Below, in pieces: positions 44,249 to 59,344 of a stretch of DNA of 64,000 nucleotides (positions are counted from its first letter, which is position 1; each line of letters opens with the position of its first letter). The stretch spans positions 186,001 to 250,000 of the forward strand of contig JADNRV010000058.1 of the NCBI GenBank assembly GCA_015499995.1, written 5' to 3'. This stretch comes from Flammula alnicola. Its lineage: Eukaryota; Basidiomycota; Agaricomycetes; Agaricales; Strophariaceae. Made by a program: the position numbers and the translations under genes. The notes under the pieces are model-generated. The model did not search any database, was not told where the DNA came from, and was given only the letters and a program-made list of their open reading frames with translations.

Positions 44249-45907
44249 AGTGCTTGTTTTAGAGTCTGAAATGGCATGCAGGACGAGTGGGATTTTTTTG
44301 TGATACTTATGATATTGTGCACTGCGATATCCTTATCAATCAACCTTCTTCCTTGCGCCTGTGGCCTTGAACAAGGTAAGATCTCTCGATGGCCATAAAG
44401 GACGATGGGAGAATATCGACGGCCTCAACGACTCGGAGCCCTCGCCAATTAGACGGGAGAATGGGGTCTTCCCAATGAGTGGATGTTTGATTTTTTCAAC
44501 AGGCTCTTCTTTAATGCTCTTGGGGCAGGCACGGACATATCATATCACAGCTCATGAAGCTGCCAGTGAGAGGTCTGCAAGTGCCATCGATGTCGAAGTG
44601 GCTTCTTAATGTAGTAGGAGTAACAAGACCTCAAGATCAACGCCTTGCACTAGGGAGATGGCAGTGACTATTGTTCACAAGTGTGTCCATATCGCAAGAT
44701 GTGGGCTGCCATACTCGTTCTTGCGTTTCTTTGGCTCGCCTCATTCGAAGTCTCAATACTCTCCACCGCCTCTTGTTCACTCCTGTTGTCCTCTAGAAAC
44801 AGTAAAAACACACGTACAACGATAAGAGAAGAGAAGAGACTCGGACTCTCATATAATGCCAAAAGCCAGCTAAAGATGGTTTCTTCTTGCAGTCGCCGCA
44901 CGAATGTTTTTTTTTGGCTTCAAGGAGATTACAGAACCAACACTATATGTATCGGGGTATCGGGAAACTGTGGACACAAGTCTGATGGAAAGACTATTGT
45001 ATCAAATTAATGTGAACAGGAATGAGATACTCACCACACTGTTTACCCTCCTCATGGGGTGACCAGTCCAACCTGCGACGGTCAAGACGGGAATCGGCGA
45101 TGCCCACTGGCCTTCAGTATGCGCCGCCGTGTCCTTTGCATCTTTATATCTCTATCTCTGTGGAGAGGGCTCTCACGCGCGCGACTCTACCAGGCCGATG
45201 ATTGTTTCCACCGTCCGCCGCATGGAATCGAACACAGATCGGTAATGCTGGTCTTCGAATGGTACCTCAGGAAATGTTGACCAATAATAGTCTCTGACGA
45301 AGCTCCGTTGGTGTTCGTATTCACGCTCTCAGGCGATGTGGTGGAGCGAGAGTTGGCGCTGGGCCAGAGGACGATGGCGACCGTGGGGTTGACACTCGTG
45401 TGGCCATGGTTTGTCTTGCTAGTAGTGGCGCCCAGCACAATCTACCGCAGGGTGCGACAGGCAGGACCAGATGATTTTGTAGACCTTTTCGCAGGAGCCG
45501 TTTTCATGTCACACCAGACTATGTAAAAACACCATTCGTCGCAACTTAGTCGTTGGCGATCTTGCGAGGATGATTGTGAAACGCTAAACGTCCCTGTCGA
45601 ACGTGGTATGTTCATTGGCCAATATGCAGGGGTAGAAGTCGATGCCGTTGAAAATGTTGGAATGTTGTAGAGGAAGGAGACCCAGGCGAAGCTTGAGGTC
45701 GCCAGGGCGCGGACTGTCACCTCACGTGGCTATATGTCACAACTTCTTCGAACCAATATTGAATTTGAAATTGAATAGGACCCCTCTTTGGGCAGCTTCG
45801 CCATACGCTGCCATACGCAGGGATTCCTTTTGCCGTGGTATGGCATGTGTCGTAGTAATTAGTAACATACACACACGCTCGATATCGCACCTTTATCGAT
45901 CACCAAG
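44249..45907. other. 1.65-kb region without a supported gene
   Basis: Weakly protein-like short frames exist on the plus strand: MWAAILVLAFLWLASFEVSI near 44700, hydrophobic, and MATVGLTLVWPWFVLLVVAP near 45380 followed by a charged segment. They could not be joined with convincing splice sites and show no known domain. They may be remnants of a membrane-protein gene. The last ~200 bp should contain the promoter of the MYND gene. Confidence 0.35.
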
Positions 45908-46885
45908 ATGTCTGGTTCTGCTGCCGCCACCACTGGCAAGCTTAAGTACTGTGGCAAAACGAACTGCGAAAACACCCCAACCCAAGTCTGCGGCAGATGC
46001 AAACATATCTGGTACTGCGGACGCACCTGCCAGCGAAGTGACTGGTCTGTGCACAAACGTTACTGCCCAGGACTCGCAACTGGGTCATTAACACACTACT
46101 TCCCCCGATCCCCCAGACTCTCAGCCAGCCAAGCTAAATTCCTCGCATCCTGGGTCGTCGATCTCTCCGTGCAGAACCTTATCCCCAGCACCATCAATAG
46201 CGACTGGACCGTCCCCGAATCTCTTACCATCGCTCCTCCTACCCGTGGAGTGCTACTAACCCACCAGCCCCTCGTCGACCGCTTTCGATGGGGCCAGATC
46301 TCCACGCTTTGTCAATATCTGACTGGCCGCCGGTATGGGTATATCGAGATCTACCCATCCGGTTATGACTACGATCTCACACATACCCTATATCATGTCC
46401 CTCCTGGAAATCCTGAGCGCACCGTGCCGACCTCGGAGCTGACGATCGATGGAGTTGAGTTGGTGGGGATAGCGCAGCTGACCGAACCAGAAATGGCGGC
46501 GTTCCTCGAGGCAGTAGTGAAGCCCGCAAAGCTGTCTCCAGCGGCGTACATTGTCTCTGTGGGCTCACGCCAACTGGATCAGTTTGTCGAGCCGCAGATG
46601 AATAGAAACAATAGCCGCTATATGCACAGGCCGGATCCAGCAGAGGTGGACGGCAAGGAGAGACATGATTTTGAGACGTTGCAGGCATTGCGGAGGATGA
46701 GGCTGAGGTTGACGTCCCCGAGGGAAGACTGGGTTAGGGAATGCGGGGTGGATTGGACGGAGTTCTTTTTCGACAAGGAAGGGAATGCAGCGGAGAGTGG
46801 CGAGATAGAGTATGGAAAAGGGCCCAAGTTTGATACGGCGTTTGCGGACTATTGGAAGTATATGGCATCCAAGTCTGATTCTTAG
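45908..46885 (+). CDS. MYND-type zinc-finger protein
   Basis: Intronless 325-residue protein. The MYND finger occupies residues 15-53, with ligands C15, C20, C28, C31, C37, C41, H49 and C53 (VCGRCKHIWYCGRTCQRSDW then VHKRYC). MYND fingers mediate protein-protein interaction, often binding proline-rich motifs. The remaining 270 residues have no recognised catalytic domain; no SET motifs are seen. Stand-alone MYND proteins of this architecture are numerous in Agaricomycetes and mostly uncharacterised. The start at 45908 is preceded by ACCAAG, a usable context. No damage is seen. Confidence 0.85.
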   Translation: MSGSAAATTGKLKYCGKTNCENTPTQVCGRCKHIWYCGRTCQRSDWSVHKRYCPGLATGSLTHYFPRSPRLSASQAKFLASWVVDLSVQNLIPSTINSDWTVPESLTIAPPTRGVLLTHQPLVDRFRWGQISTLCQYLTGRRYGYIEIYPSGYDYDLTHTLYHVPPGNPERTVPTSELTIDGVELVGIAQLTEPEMAAFLEAVVKPAKLSPAAYIVSVGSRQLDQFVEPQMNRNNSRYMHRPDPAEVDGKERHDFETLQALRRMRLRLTSPREDWVRECGVDWTEFFFDKEGNAAESGEIEYGKGPKFDTAFADYWKYMASKSDS

Positions 46886-47080
46886 GAAGGTAGTAGTTTC
46901 TTTCTGAGTATGCGCCTTGGATCAGACATTGGGCAAAATTTTGGCGTTTTGGTACGCATAATTGTCGGACATTGGCCATTTTTTGGACCCATTTTGGTCA
47001 GCATCAGGATCGAACATAAAGAGGGTTCCTAATTGAATGTCACGCTCATGCCACGCTCATTACTCTAGCTCTTCACAAGG

Positions 47081-50000
47081 ATGGCACAAATGTATGGCAA
47101 AGAGAAAGACGCGGAACGGGACTCGATAGGTTTGCCCCATTACTTCTCGATCAAATATATACATTTTGTGAACCGATTTCGCCAGATCACACCGATCCCG
47201 GATTCATTTCTTTCTTCGCCAAACTGCCACCAAAATCACCAAGCACTGGAACTCTTCGCCTTTTTTCCCGTACCTCCGGCGGCGATTCATTCTATGCTGC
47301 TTATGGGCCCGATGCTACCTTCGTTGCTCAGAATGTTTACCACACCAACTCCGTCATCAAGTATTTGGGGACGGGAGGACGTTCTGCTGGACTACCGAGC
47401 GTTATATTGAAAACTTCGGTTGCACATGTTCTCCTTAGGGATGCTTTGACTACGAAGCAGTTGCGTATTGAAATCTGGGTCCCGGAAGCTGGCCAGGGAA
47501 AGAAGTGCGCCAAGTTTCAGTTGGACAAGGAGGTACGCTACTCGATTTTTGCATCTGTACGTAATATAGAAACGGTCTGATCATTCTCTTAAAACTTAGG
47601 CCTCTCCCGGTAACTTACAAGCCGTCGAAGACCTCCTTTTTGTCAATTCGGACTTCGTTTCGGCGCCCATCGTTATGGCCATCAAGCTAGCGACAGCTCC
47701 AGCCGACGCCCTTTCTTCTCAAGCAAGATTGAGATCCGTGGGGGTTGCATTTGCCGATACGACAAGTCGAGAGATTGGGGTGTCCGACTTCGTGGACAAT
47801 GACTTGTTTTCAAACCTTGAGGTATGTCCAAGTTGTAAGTCATTACCTTCCCAGAAACATATTGAAACCCTGTGCTTCCTAGTCACTCGTTATCCAGCTG
47901 TCCGTGAAAGAAGCAATCATCCCGACGGGGACTACAACGGGCGCGACTGACCGCGATATTGATTTAAATAAACTGAAAGCCGTTTTAGATCGATGCGGCG
48001 TCGTGGTGACCGAACGAAAGCCGAGTAAGCCAATAAACCAGTCCCTCGATGAAAGATTCCGCAGCACTAGCATTTTTATTAGGCCAATTCACAGCAAAGA
48101 ATTTAGCGCATGACCTCCCAAGGCTCTTGAAGAATCCGGTAGCGTCAGTGACATCGGCCGACTCGACCGCCACCATTCGTAAGTATTGCGGCATAAATGT
48201 GTAAACCATGATCACCAATTTTGACTCGTATTTGAAGCTCAATTGAATCTGCCCACCGCTCCATCAGCTCTGTCCGCGTTGATTCTCTACCTCTCTCTGC
48301 TGAATGATCCCGTAAACCACGGCATGTATGCGATCCGCACACACGATCTATCTCAGTACATGAAACTAGATGCAAGTGCATTAAGGGCTTTGAACTTGGT
48401 TGAAAGTGCGAGCAAGCTAGTTTGTCCAACCGTTCACTACTCCTGTTCAGATTGTAATTAACAAAGTATCTCAATAGGGAGGAAATCAAAATACGACGCT
48501 GTTCGGTGTCTTGAATAAATGCAAAACCTCACAAGGTGCTCGACTTTTAGGAACCTGGCTCAAACAACCACTAGTCAACCTGCACGAAATACGTAAGTAC
48601 GGCAGTTCAGTCATGCACGCAGATCAGTTTTTCATTTTTCTCAGATAAGCGACAGAGCCTCGTACAGATTTTCGTCGAGGATACAAGTAGTCGGAGAACC
48701 CTTCAGGTACGTGGTTCATTAAGATTCCAATGCCAACCAGCTCATCGATGTTATAGGACGAGTATCTGAAGTCAATGCCAGATCTCAGTCGTATCTGCAA
48801 GAGATTTCTGAAGTCCGTCGCTTCTTTAGAGGATGTCGTACGCGTTTTCCAAGTGGTTCTCAAGGTAGTGCAGATATTGTCTTGAACAAGTTCAACGACT
48901 GACTGTCTCTCAGCTTCCTGGGATGATAGAATCCCTAGCTGTAGTTCAATGTGACACCGACGGCCTTTACTCTTCCTTAGTGGAGGAAACATATCTACAT
49001 GCAGTCAAGGTTAGCTCTCTGCCTAGTGCAAGATAACCCTTACTCAAGCAGCCCCTGATAGGAATGCAACACGAGCCTCGAAAAGTATGGCGAGATGGTG
49101 GAGCAGACTTTGGACCTGAACGAACTCGAGGGCCATAATTATGTCATCAAACCAGACTACGATCCTAGATTGCAGGAGCTTGCGGAAAAATTAACGCAGG
49201 TGCGAGCGCTCAAAAAAAGTTCGATGTCCACATATTGACATTTTCAGGTACGGGATGGACTGGATCAAGAGCACCAGAAAACGGGAGAAGAACTTGACTT
49301 GGAACTAGATAAAAAACTCCACCTCGAAAACAATCAGGTTTACGGTTACTGTTTTCGCCTGACTAAAAATGTGAGCCTCTCTTTCTTTCCTTGCTCGGGT
49401 AGATTCTCATCGGCTCGGCTTTAGGATGCCAAAAAACTTTCCAAAAGATATATCGAACTGGGCACCAACAAAGGCGGTGTCTTTTTCACGACCGCAGTGC
49501 TAAAACAACATGCAGAGGACTTTAAGGAGATCTCAACAACTTATGCACGTACTCAGAGCGGGCTGGTGAAAGAGGTGATCGAAATCGCAGGTGAATTGTT
49601 CTGTCTTTTCTCCATCTTTCGAAATGCATTCTAATTAATAACATTTCAAGCAACCTACGTCCCCGTTCTGGAGACACTCAACAACATACTGGCGCACCTA
49701 GACGTTATCCTTAGGTCAGCCCGTGCCATTATTTTAACGTTTTTGATGTTATATCTCGATGCGTAGCTTTGCCCACGTTTCCGCCAATGCGCAATACGTG
49801 AAGCCAAATGTTACTGAGAAAGGTATAAATTCAGAATCTTCCAGTTACTGTATTCTAACCTTCTTGCAGGGTCAGGCAGTCTGATCTTGAAAGAAGCGAG
49901 ACATCCTTGCCTCGAAATGCAGGATGGCATCAGTTTCATTGCGAATGATGTTGAAATGATCAAGGGTATGCCGTTGTTCTCTACCCAACATACCATTTAT

Positions 50001-51298
50001 TAACCCACATTTTTCATAGACAAAAGTGAATTCCAGATTATAAGTAAGGAATTTGCAGTACACATCTAGTCAGAACATTTTCATGACCTTCAATCGACCA
50101 GCTGGACCAAATATGGGAGGGAAATCAACATTTATCCGCCAAGTGGTACAACTTGCTCTTAGGCACTGTTATTGCTCAACAGAAACGTTCAATTTAGGTT
50201 GGCGTCATTTCTTTGATGGCACAGATAGGGTGCTTTGTGCCTTGTACCGAAGCTCAGATACCCGTTTTCGATTCTATTCTTTGCAGAGTAGGTGCAGGTG
50301 ATAGTCAGTTAAAGGGAGTGTCTACCTTTATGGCTGAAATGCTCGAGACAGCAACAATCCTTCGTGTTAGTCTTCAATTACCAGTTAGCAATTTCCATCC
50401 GCTAATGAACCGTTCTATCAGTCGGCAACCAAGGATTCCTTAGTCATTATTGACGAACTTGGGCGGGGTAAAGATTTCTTGCAGCATTTTTTTGCTTCGT
50501 GGTTTCTGACTACTAATAGGAACATCGACGTATGACGGTTTCGGGCTCGCATGGGCAATCTCCGAGTCAGTTTTACTTCTTCAAAGAGTATGACTGCGGG
50601 CTCAAGACTTGTTTTCCAGATATATAGCCTGCCAGATCCATGCTTTTACCCTCTTTGCCACGCATTTCCATGAGTTAACAAGCTTGGAGCAACAAATAAC
50701 ACACGTGAAAAATCTACATGTTGTTGCACATGTCACGAAATCGCACAAGGCAACCCGCGAGCAAGATATCACATTGTTGTACAAAGTCGAAGCTGGTAAT
50801 ATCCTTAATTCGAGAAGACATCAAAAGATCTAATCATGGTCTCAGGGATTTCTGACCAGAGTCTTGGTATACACGTCGCCGAGCTTGCCAATTTCCCAGA
50901 GGACGTCGTTAAGGTTCGTTTGGAGCTCTCAAGCAGTGTCTTTGGGATTTCATACCTTTCATTTTCTTTTCTAGCTTGCCAGGAAAAACGCCAAGGAACT
51001 GGAAGATTTTAACGAAGGTCAGGACCCACACCTCTTCATGATTCAGTTTATTGAATAGACAACAGAGCACGTCGACAATATGTTTGCTCCAGAAGTAATC
51101 GAGTCTGGAATTGATACTATGGAAGCATTCTTCCGCAAGTGGTCGTCACCGAAAGGCCAAGAAGACGGCGATGATGTCGTCATGGAAGATGACGCCAGCC
51201 CAGATGTCCAGCTGGGAGAACTCAAGAAACATATAAACGAACTGCGCCCAGTTATTCAAAGCAATCCTTGGTTGCAATCAGTGATTACCACATTATGA
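47081..51298 (+). CDS. MSH2: DNA mismatch repair ATPase MSH2
   Basis: MutS homologue that pairs with MSH6 or MSH3 to recognise mismatches and loops in the nucleus. The start [15 protein letters not shown] is followed by the mismatch-binding domain I region ([40 protein letters not shown]), the connector ([20 protein letters not shown]), the lever/clamp ([38 protein letters not shown]) and the ATPase: Walker A split by an intron ([15 protein letters not shown]), [17 protein letters not shown], Walker [13 protein letters not shown], signature [14 protein letters not shown], and [20 protein letters not shown]. The C-terminal helices ([20 protein letters not shown]) end at 51298. About twenty introns of 45-60 nt occur; every junction checked keeps phase. 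It is convergent with NCL1, 376 bp apart. Confidence 0.95.
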
Positions 51299-51674
51299 TA
51301 TGCACACATATTACTGTTTCTTCGATGTTAAGTTGTTAACTATTGCTTTCGTGAGACTTGCTTTCTTTTTTCTTTGCCATTACCTATAGGCTATCGCTCT
51401 TAATAATCATTTATCTAATTCCTTTTGCAAAAGACTGGCATGTGCCTCTTTTCCTGCTGTTGTTATGTCGGCTCCGAACAGGCGTAGGCTTAGAGCACTA
51501 GTGAACTTGCAGTGAGAAACCTGGCCATTAAGAGGATTAGATGACAATGCGCAACTGACCTTTTTGCTTTTTTGTCTATCATCAGCGTCAGGGATACGTT
51601 AGATTTCCAGATAGGAAGCACTAGGTCATGAGTCAGGCTGAGAAAGTGTCAGGGTTTGGCGTTACAAATGATAA

Positions 51675-54446
<2,772 letters not shown>

Positions 54447-54610
54447 CAGAGTTTGTTGAGAGAGGGAAATTTAGATAAATGACGAAAACCCTCCGATCAT
54501 ATGTCTCTCTCAAAGCCGTTACATAACACACACAGACATCAGATAACCTGACATAACCAACGGATAACAGGTAGGATTCGATTCTGCGTCTCCTGATCTC
54601 CATCTCTAAC
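54447..54610. promoter_or_regulatory. Shared divergent promoter region NCL1 / ALDH
   Basis: 164 bp between divergent start codons. It contains two near-identical short pieces, CAGATAACCTGACATAACC and GGATAACAGG, but no clear core promoter element. Confidence 0.45.
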
Positions 54611-56794
54611 ATGGCTCCAGTCATTCAAACAACCATTACTCCTCATAGTCAAGAACCTTACGTTACTCGAACGTACCCGTCTCAAGGCGAACTAGATAAG
54701 TTCATCCAGAATGCTGCTCTCGCACAGAAGGCATGGAGCGCGGTCCCTGTCGAGGAGAGGATTGCTATCGGGAGGAAATTCACGGTGAGCTGATTGTGTT
54801 CTCTCAAAGTCCTTACAAATCTAAATCCAAGAAGGATGAATTCAGACAAATGAGTGATGAAATACCCCTAGAATTAACGCTCCAGATGGGCCGGTAAGTC
54901 TACCACAACCGTTGTTCATCATCAGTTTATATAACCAGCCTGTGCTAGGCCTGTATCGCAGGGCGCGGGAGAAATTCGCGGGTTCCTCGAACGAGCGAAT
55001 TATATGCTTGACATCGCAGCCACCAGCCTCGCCGATGTATCCCTGGAAAGCACGGATAAACCTGGTTTCCGACGATATATCAAACGAGTCCCTCTCGGCG
55101 TTGTCCTTGTGATTGCCCCATGGAAGTTAGTGTGTACCCTGCCTCTCTGCCTTTGGCTCTTTTATTCATAAAGGATAGTTTTCCATACCTAGTTTCCATT
55201 AACTCCGTTCTTCCTGCTATCATTGCAGGGAACGCAGTACTATTGAAGCCCTCACCCCAAACGCCTCTGACTGCTGAACGGTTTGCACTTGCCCTGACGC
55301 GAGCAGGAGTACCTAAAGATATCATTCAAGTCATTCATATGTCACCCGAACTCACGACACACGCTATCAGTAATCGCTCGATCGATTTTGTATCCTTCAC
55401 CGGCAGCGTACAGGGAGGAAGAGCGGTCGCAAAGTCGGCTGCTGTCGCAGCAGGATTTACCGGTGTTGCTCTGGAAGTGGGTCTTGAAACCAGACATCTA
55501 ATGTCATATATCTAACCTCATCTTGGTAGCTTGGAGGCAAAGACCCTGCCTATGTTAGGCCCGACGCCGACTTGAATTACACAGTCGCAGAGCTTGTGGA
55601 TGGTAATTCTCGACAGAACCGTCTTAATAATAACCATCACTGAATCTCCTTGGGTTACAGGTGCATTCTTCAATTCCGGACAAAGCTGCTGCTCTGTTGA
55701 GGTTCGTGCATTAAGTACTATTGTGCTATCATCGATGCTCATATGTTTCTTTGCCCTTAGCGGATATACGTCCATGAATCAGTATACGAGGCTTTTGTCA
55801 ACAAATTCGTTGCCACCACCGAGGCAGGTCGTCTTCTCCAGTCCAGTGATATATAACTGAACCTGTATAAGACCTACAGGCTAGGCGATCCAACCTTGCC
55901 CGGAATCAATCTTGGTCCCGTTGTCAGTCTCGCCAGTGCTGAGCGTATTCGTAAACAAGTTGCCGACGCAGGTAATGAATGCTTTATCGACAATTAACAT
56001 CTGGCGCTAAATTTTGTGCAGTGAATGCTGGAGCAAGGCCTTTAATCCCAGAAAGTCTCTTCCCTCAAGCCAAAATGTATGTTTACCCAAAAAATAGTGA
56101 ATCAGACTCACTGGACCGATGTCACATTAGCGGAACGACCTATATCGCCCCTCAAGTTCTTGTTGATGTTGACCACAGTACGGGATTATTCTTCATGCTG
56201 GCCTTTTTTGTACTAACATTTGGTTAGCAATGGATGTTATGATGGTACTCATAATGAAACTTGTCATCTCGAGCCCACATCTCATTATGAACAGGAAGAA
56301 ACATTCGGACCAGTAGTTGGCATCCAGAAGGTCAGTTAGAACTGCCAAGTTTTGCACATGATATATAATGGTGTAGATTTTTAAAATATAGGTCTCGTCG
56401 GACGAGGAAGCCCTGAAACTCATGAATGATTCACCTATGGTCTGACTGCCTCGATATGGACCAATGCCGAGAGCAATCCGGAGTCGGAAGAAGCCTTCCT
56501 AAAGTTCGTTGATGGACTGGAAACTGGAACAGTTTTTCTGAATCGGTGAGAATTATAGAGCACCTGCTGTAGCTGTTGGCCAATGTATCTTGATATTTTC
56601 AGGTGTGATTACCTTGATCCTGCCCTTGCATGGTGTGGTGTGAAGGATAGTGGGCATGGGGTCAGTCTGAGCAAGTTGGTTCGTTCATCTGGTCACCCTC
56701 TTTTACCAATTATTCAAGTCTGATGACTTTTTATCTAGGATATGACCAACTCACCAGAGCGAAGTCGGTACATATGAAAATCAAGACTTCATAA
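54611..56794 (+). pseudogene. Aldehyde dehydrogenase with an apparent 1-nt deletion near the 3' end
   Basis: NAD(P)-dependent aldehyde dehydrogenase of the succinate-semialdehyde dehydrogenase-like group. The start MAPVIQTTITPHSQEPYVTR leads to GFRRYIKRVPLGVVLVIAPW and NFPYLVSINSVLPAIIAGNA. The coenzyme motif FTGSVQGGRAV, the general base in VALE-LGGKDPAYV and the catalytic cysteine in FFNSGQSCC follow, then GDPTLPGINLGPVVSLASAE, EETFGPVVGIQKV and GVKDSGHGVSLSKLG, with the stop at 56794. One junction near 55830-55880 works only as a GC-AG intron. At about 56435 the sequence TCACCTATGG lacks one base needed for the family motif NDSPYGLT, so the frame runs into a TGA. Downstream codons are otherwise preserved, so the break is recent or an assembly error. 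Confidence 0.8.
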
Positions 56795-56926
56795 TTAGCT
56801 ACCACCCGTGAAAATTTGTCTGCAACTAGAGTCTGATTCTTGGACATGGCTTGAATATTGTAGTTAGTCCATGAAAATCTGAGTTTTGGAAATTCTGGAG
56901 TCCAGCTGTCTGGGATGCCCCACACT

Positions 56927-57243
56927 TAGGCAATGGCATGGGTTCGGGTAACCTGCACGGGTTAACAGGTAGGGTATTGCATGGGTAGGGTATGGGTTAA
57001 TTTCTCCTACCTGTGAGCTTTCGATCAAGCCCTGGAACATCCCAAATGGATAAATTTTGGGTCATGTACAGTCAAAATGATTAAATACAATCATTTGAGT
57101 GTATCTCCCTCAAAACCTGTCCTATTTCGACGTTTTAGGGCTTGTTTTGATGGGTAAACCCGTGGAGTTACAGGTAGGGTTGTTCTATGAGTAGGGTATG
57201 GGTTGCTGGGGCGATACCCATGGTTTACCCATGCCATTGCCTA
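56927..57243. mobile_element. hAT-type MITE, 317 bp, with perfect TIRs and 8-bp target duplication
   Basis: The ends are perfect 17-bp inverted repeats TAGGCAATGGCATGGGT. Flanking direct repeats CCCACACT (56919-56926 and 57244-57251) are identical. The subterminal regions are full of GGGTATGGGTT/AACCCATACCC-type repeats. There is no coding capacity. The TIR agrees with that of the 15.4-kb MITE at 12 of 17 positions, so they are related but distinct families. It sits about 130 bp downstream of the ALDH stop. Confidence 0.93.
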
Positions 57244-57251
57244 CCCACACT

Positions 57252-58653
57252 CTTTTAATATTCCAGTAGATGCTACTGCTAAGTGTTAGTAGGCATTACA
57301 GAAAGGCTCACCTTAGCATACCAAGAACTAGCCTGCTGAGTACATGACTACCTACATGACTAATGTTGGCAGGAGCCCCACAGCAGCAATTTATTTTTAG
57401 TTTTGTCTTCTGATGTCCAGTGTGTGCCTCTGAATCAAAATCCATCTCTGGCAGGCACAGCAGCTTGTTAGATGTGTGTGAAGGTTGTGTGAAGGTCCCT
57501 CTTTTCACAGAAAAAGTTAAAGAATTATGCTGCTTTTTATGTTGAATATAAAATCTCCAAGCTCATTTACCCATATGTTTCATTTTTAAGATAATCCAAG
57601 ACTGTTGAGCACCGTAGTTACCATCAGACCCATCTAATTAGAGGAGGAGCCTTGGTGAGTTACCACCTCTAAGTAGAGGTCTTATATCGCTATAGTGCTT
57701 GTTCCTCTAACTGCTTCATTAGCTAGGAGAGCTTCGATGTATTTCCCCCTCTCCTCACTAGTAACTGGGTGATGCTGCCAGCGCTTGGCAATACCTGCCT
57801 ATCAACCATGCGGCATCATGGGCATGCGCCCATCACTGTCCTGCCAAATGTGGACATGGCTCCCACCCATTGTTGGTGCGCGTGCACGCTCACTGTCTGC
57901 AAGGATGAGCACTGTTATTCCACTGTTTCCCCTTTGTTTCCCTTGATTTCTCTTTACTAGAGCAACATAATGAAACCATATAGCAGTAATATAGAGTCAA
58001 TAACATGTAGATGGTCCCTGTAATAGCACAAATGCATGTATAGATATATATGATGATGACCACCATCAGCAAGATTACATGCAACTTGGCGCAGTTGGCC
58101 AGGATCACCAACCATCGCCAAGCTGGTCCAAGTCCGCCAAGGCACCCAGTTATTTTGAATTGGCCAGAAAAAGAGATTGAGGTCAAGTTCCTCACCAACT
58201 GTTCCCAACTCATTCCAAGTATTTAGAACTGGCCAGGTTTTTCAATAAATATGACTCTCAAAAATGTATTTTATGGGTATTAATACAGTGTTATACTATG
58301 ATAAAATCACTTACTGCAACTGGAAGCCACATCTGCCCATCTAATTGTCAACACTGGAGTGCCAGCAAGCAGTGTGAAGAACCCTTCTGCGACAATGATC
58401 ACAGCCTCCACAGCTGTGCCAAATTCTTTCTGCATCATGCCCTGCCCAATCAATATCGAACCTTTCCTCAGCATACCACCGCCCAATGTGCCCATGGTGC
58501 TCAACTGTGCCTTGCCATTGCCATTCCTCACATCTGATGAAGAACACAGGGTGCTGCTCTATATGCGGGTTGCTGCCCTGCCTGGTTCTCCACCTGGTGA
58601 AACATGGCCTACCTAACATGAGTTTGAGATAAATGGAAGTACATGAAACTTGA
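57252..58653. other. Repeat-like intergenic region, no supported gene
   Basis: Contains several TTGGCCA/TGGCCAG motifs around 58088-58235 in both orientations, which suggests another degraded short repeat. A minus-strand frame at 58307-58531 has a glycine-rich hydrophobic stretch (MGTLGGGMLRKGSILIGQGM) that might be a downstream exon of the frame at 58654-59022. Confidence 0.35.
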
Positions 58654-59044
58654 TCAATGAAAAAACTCACAGCTCCATTGAAATAGCCCACTCAATGAAC
58701 TCGAGGCTGGTATGTTTGCCAATCTTGCAGTGTCAGTTAATTCTTTGGCACCATCAAAGGCTTGAATAAATACATTTTCGGACCCTGATGGGTCCCGAGG
58801 ATGTTCGTGCTCAGTGCCATGATGCTTCCGAGCTGTTTTCTTGCTCGGTGCCACAATGGTGCTGATGTATGTCTGTTCTGAGTATTTTGACAGTGCCAAG
58901 GAACACAATTCTTCAGCACCATCAACACCCTGCATAACTAAATTTTTGGACCCATCAGGGTCCCGAGAAGGCTCTTTCTTTATTTCATAATGATGCCAAG
59001 CTGTGTCCTTGCTTGGTGCCACAATGGTGCCAAAGTATCTCTTT
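58654..59044 (-). CDS. Unrecognised protein segment with internal duplication
   Basis: The minus strand encodes two related segments of roughly 60 residues in tandem: GTIVAPSKDTAWHHYEIKKE, RDPDGSKNLVMQGVDGAEEL, then STIVAPSKKTARKHHGTEHE, RDPSGSENVFIQAFDGAKEL. Repetition is also visible in the DNA (TGGTGCCACAATGG, GGGTCCCGAG). A GTGAGT donor near 58677 may lead to further exons at lower coordinates. No start or complete gene model could be fixed and no family is recognised. It lies beside LINE fragments and may belong to a repeat. Confidence 0.35.
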
Positions 59045-59344
59045 TCTGCCTAATATACACCACAAGGGGCCGAAAATCGACCGGTACCCGAGGAAGGCAA
59101 TAGCTCGGTAGGCAAGCAATTACCGAGACAATAGTGGCCCTGGGTCGGGCCCTGCTCGGAACTCTGGTGCATGCAGACGGATCCGTCTGGACCGTGATCC
59201 TCGTGACATTGTAGCCATTCTAGGCTAGACTGTTTCCCACAGTACATATGTTGTTCCTGGCTGGGTCCGTCCAGCACCATGACTATTGTGACATTGTTGG
59301 TTCCTTAGTAACTGTTATATACACCATAGTTACACTGTCCCATG

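Noticed and set aside
44361..45526. Short plus-strand frames with hydrophobic stretches as a membrane-protein gene
   Set aside because: The exons could not be joined in phase and no family was recognised; left as an unexplained region.
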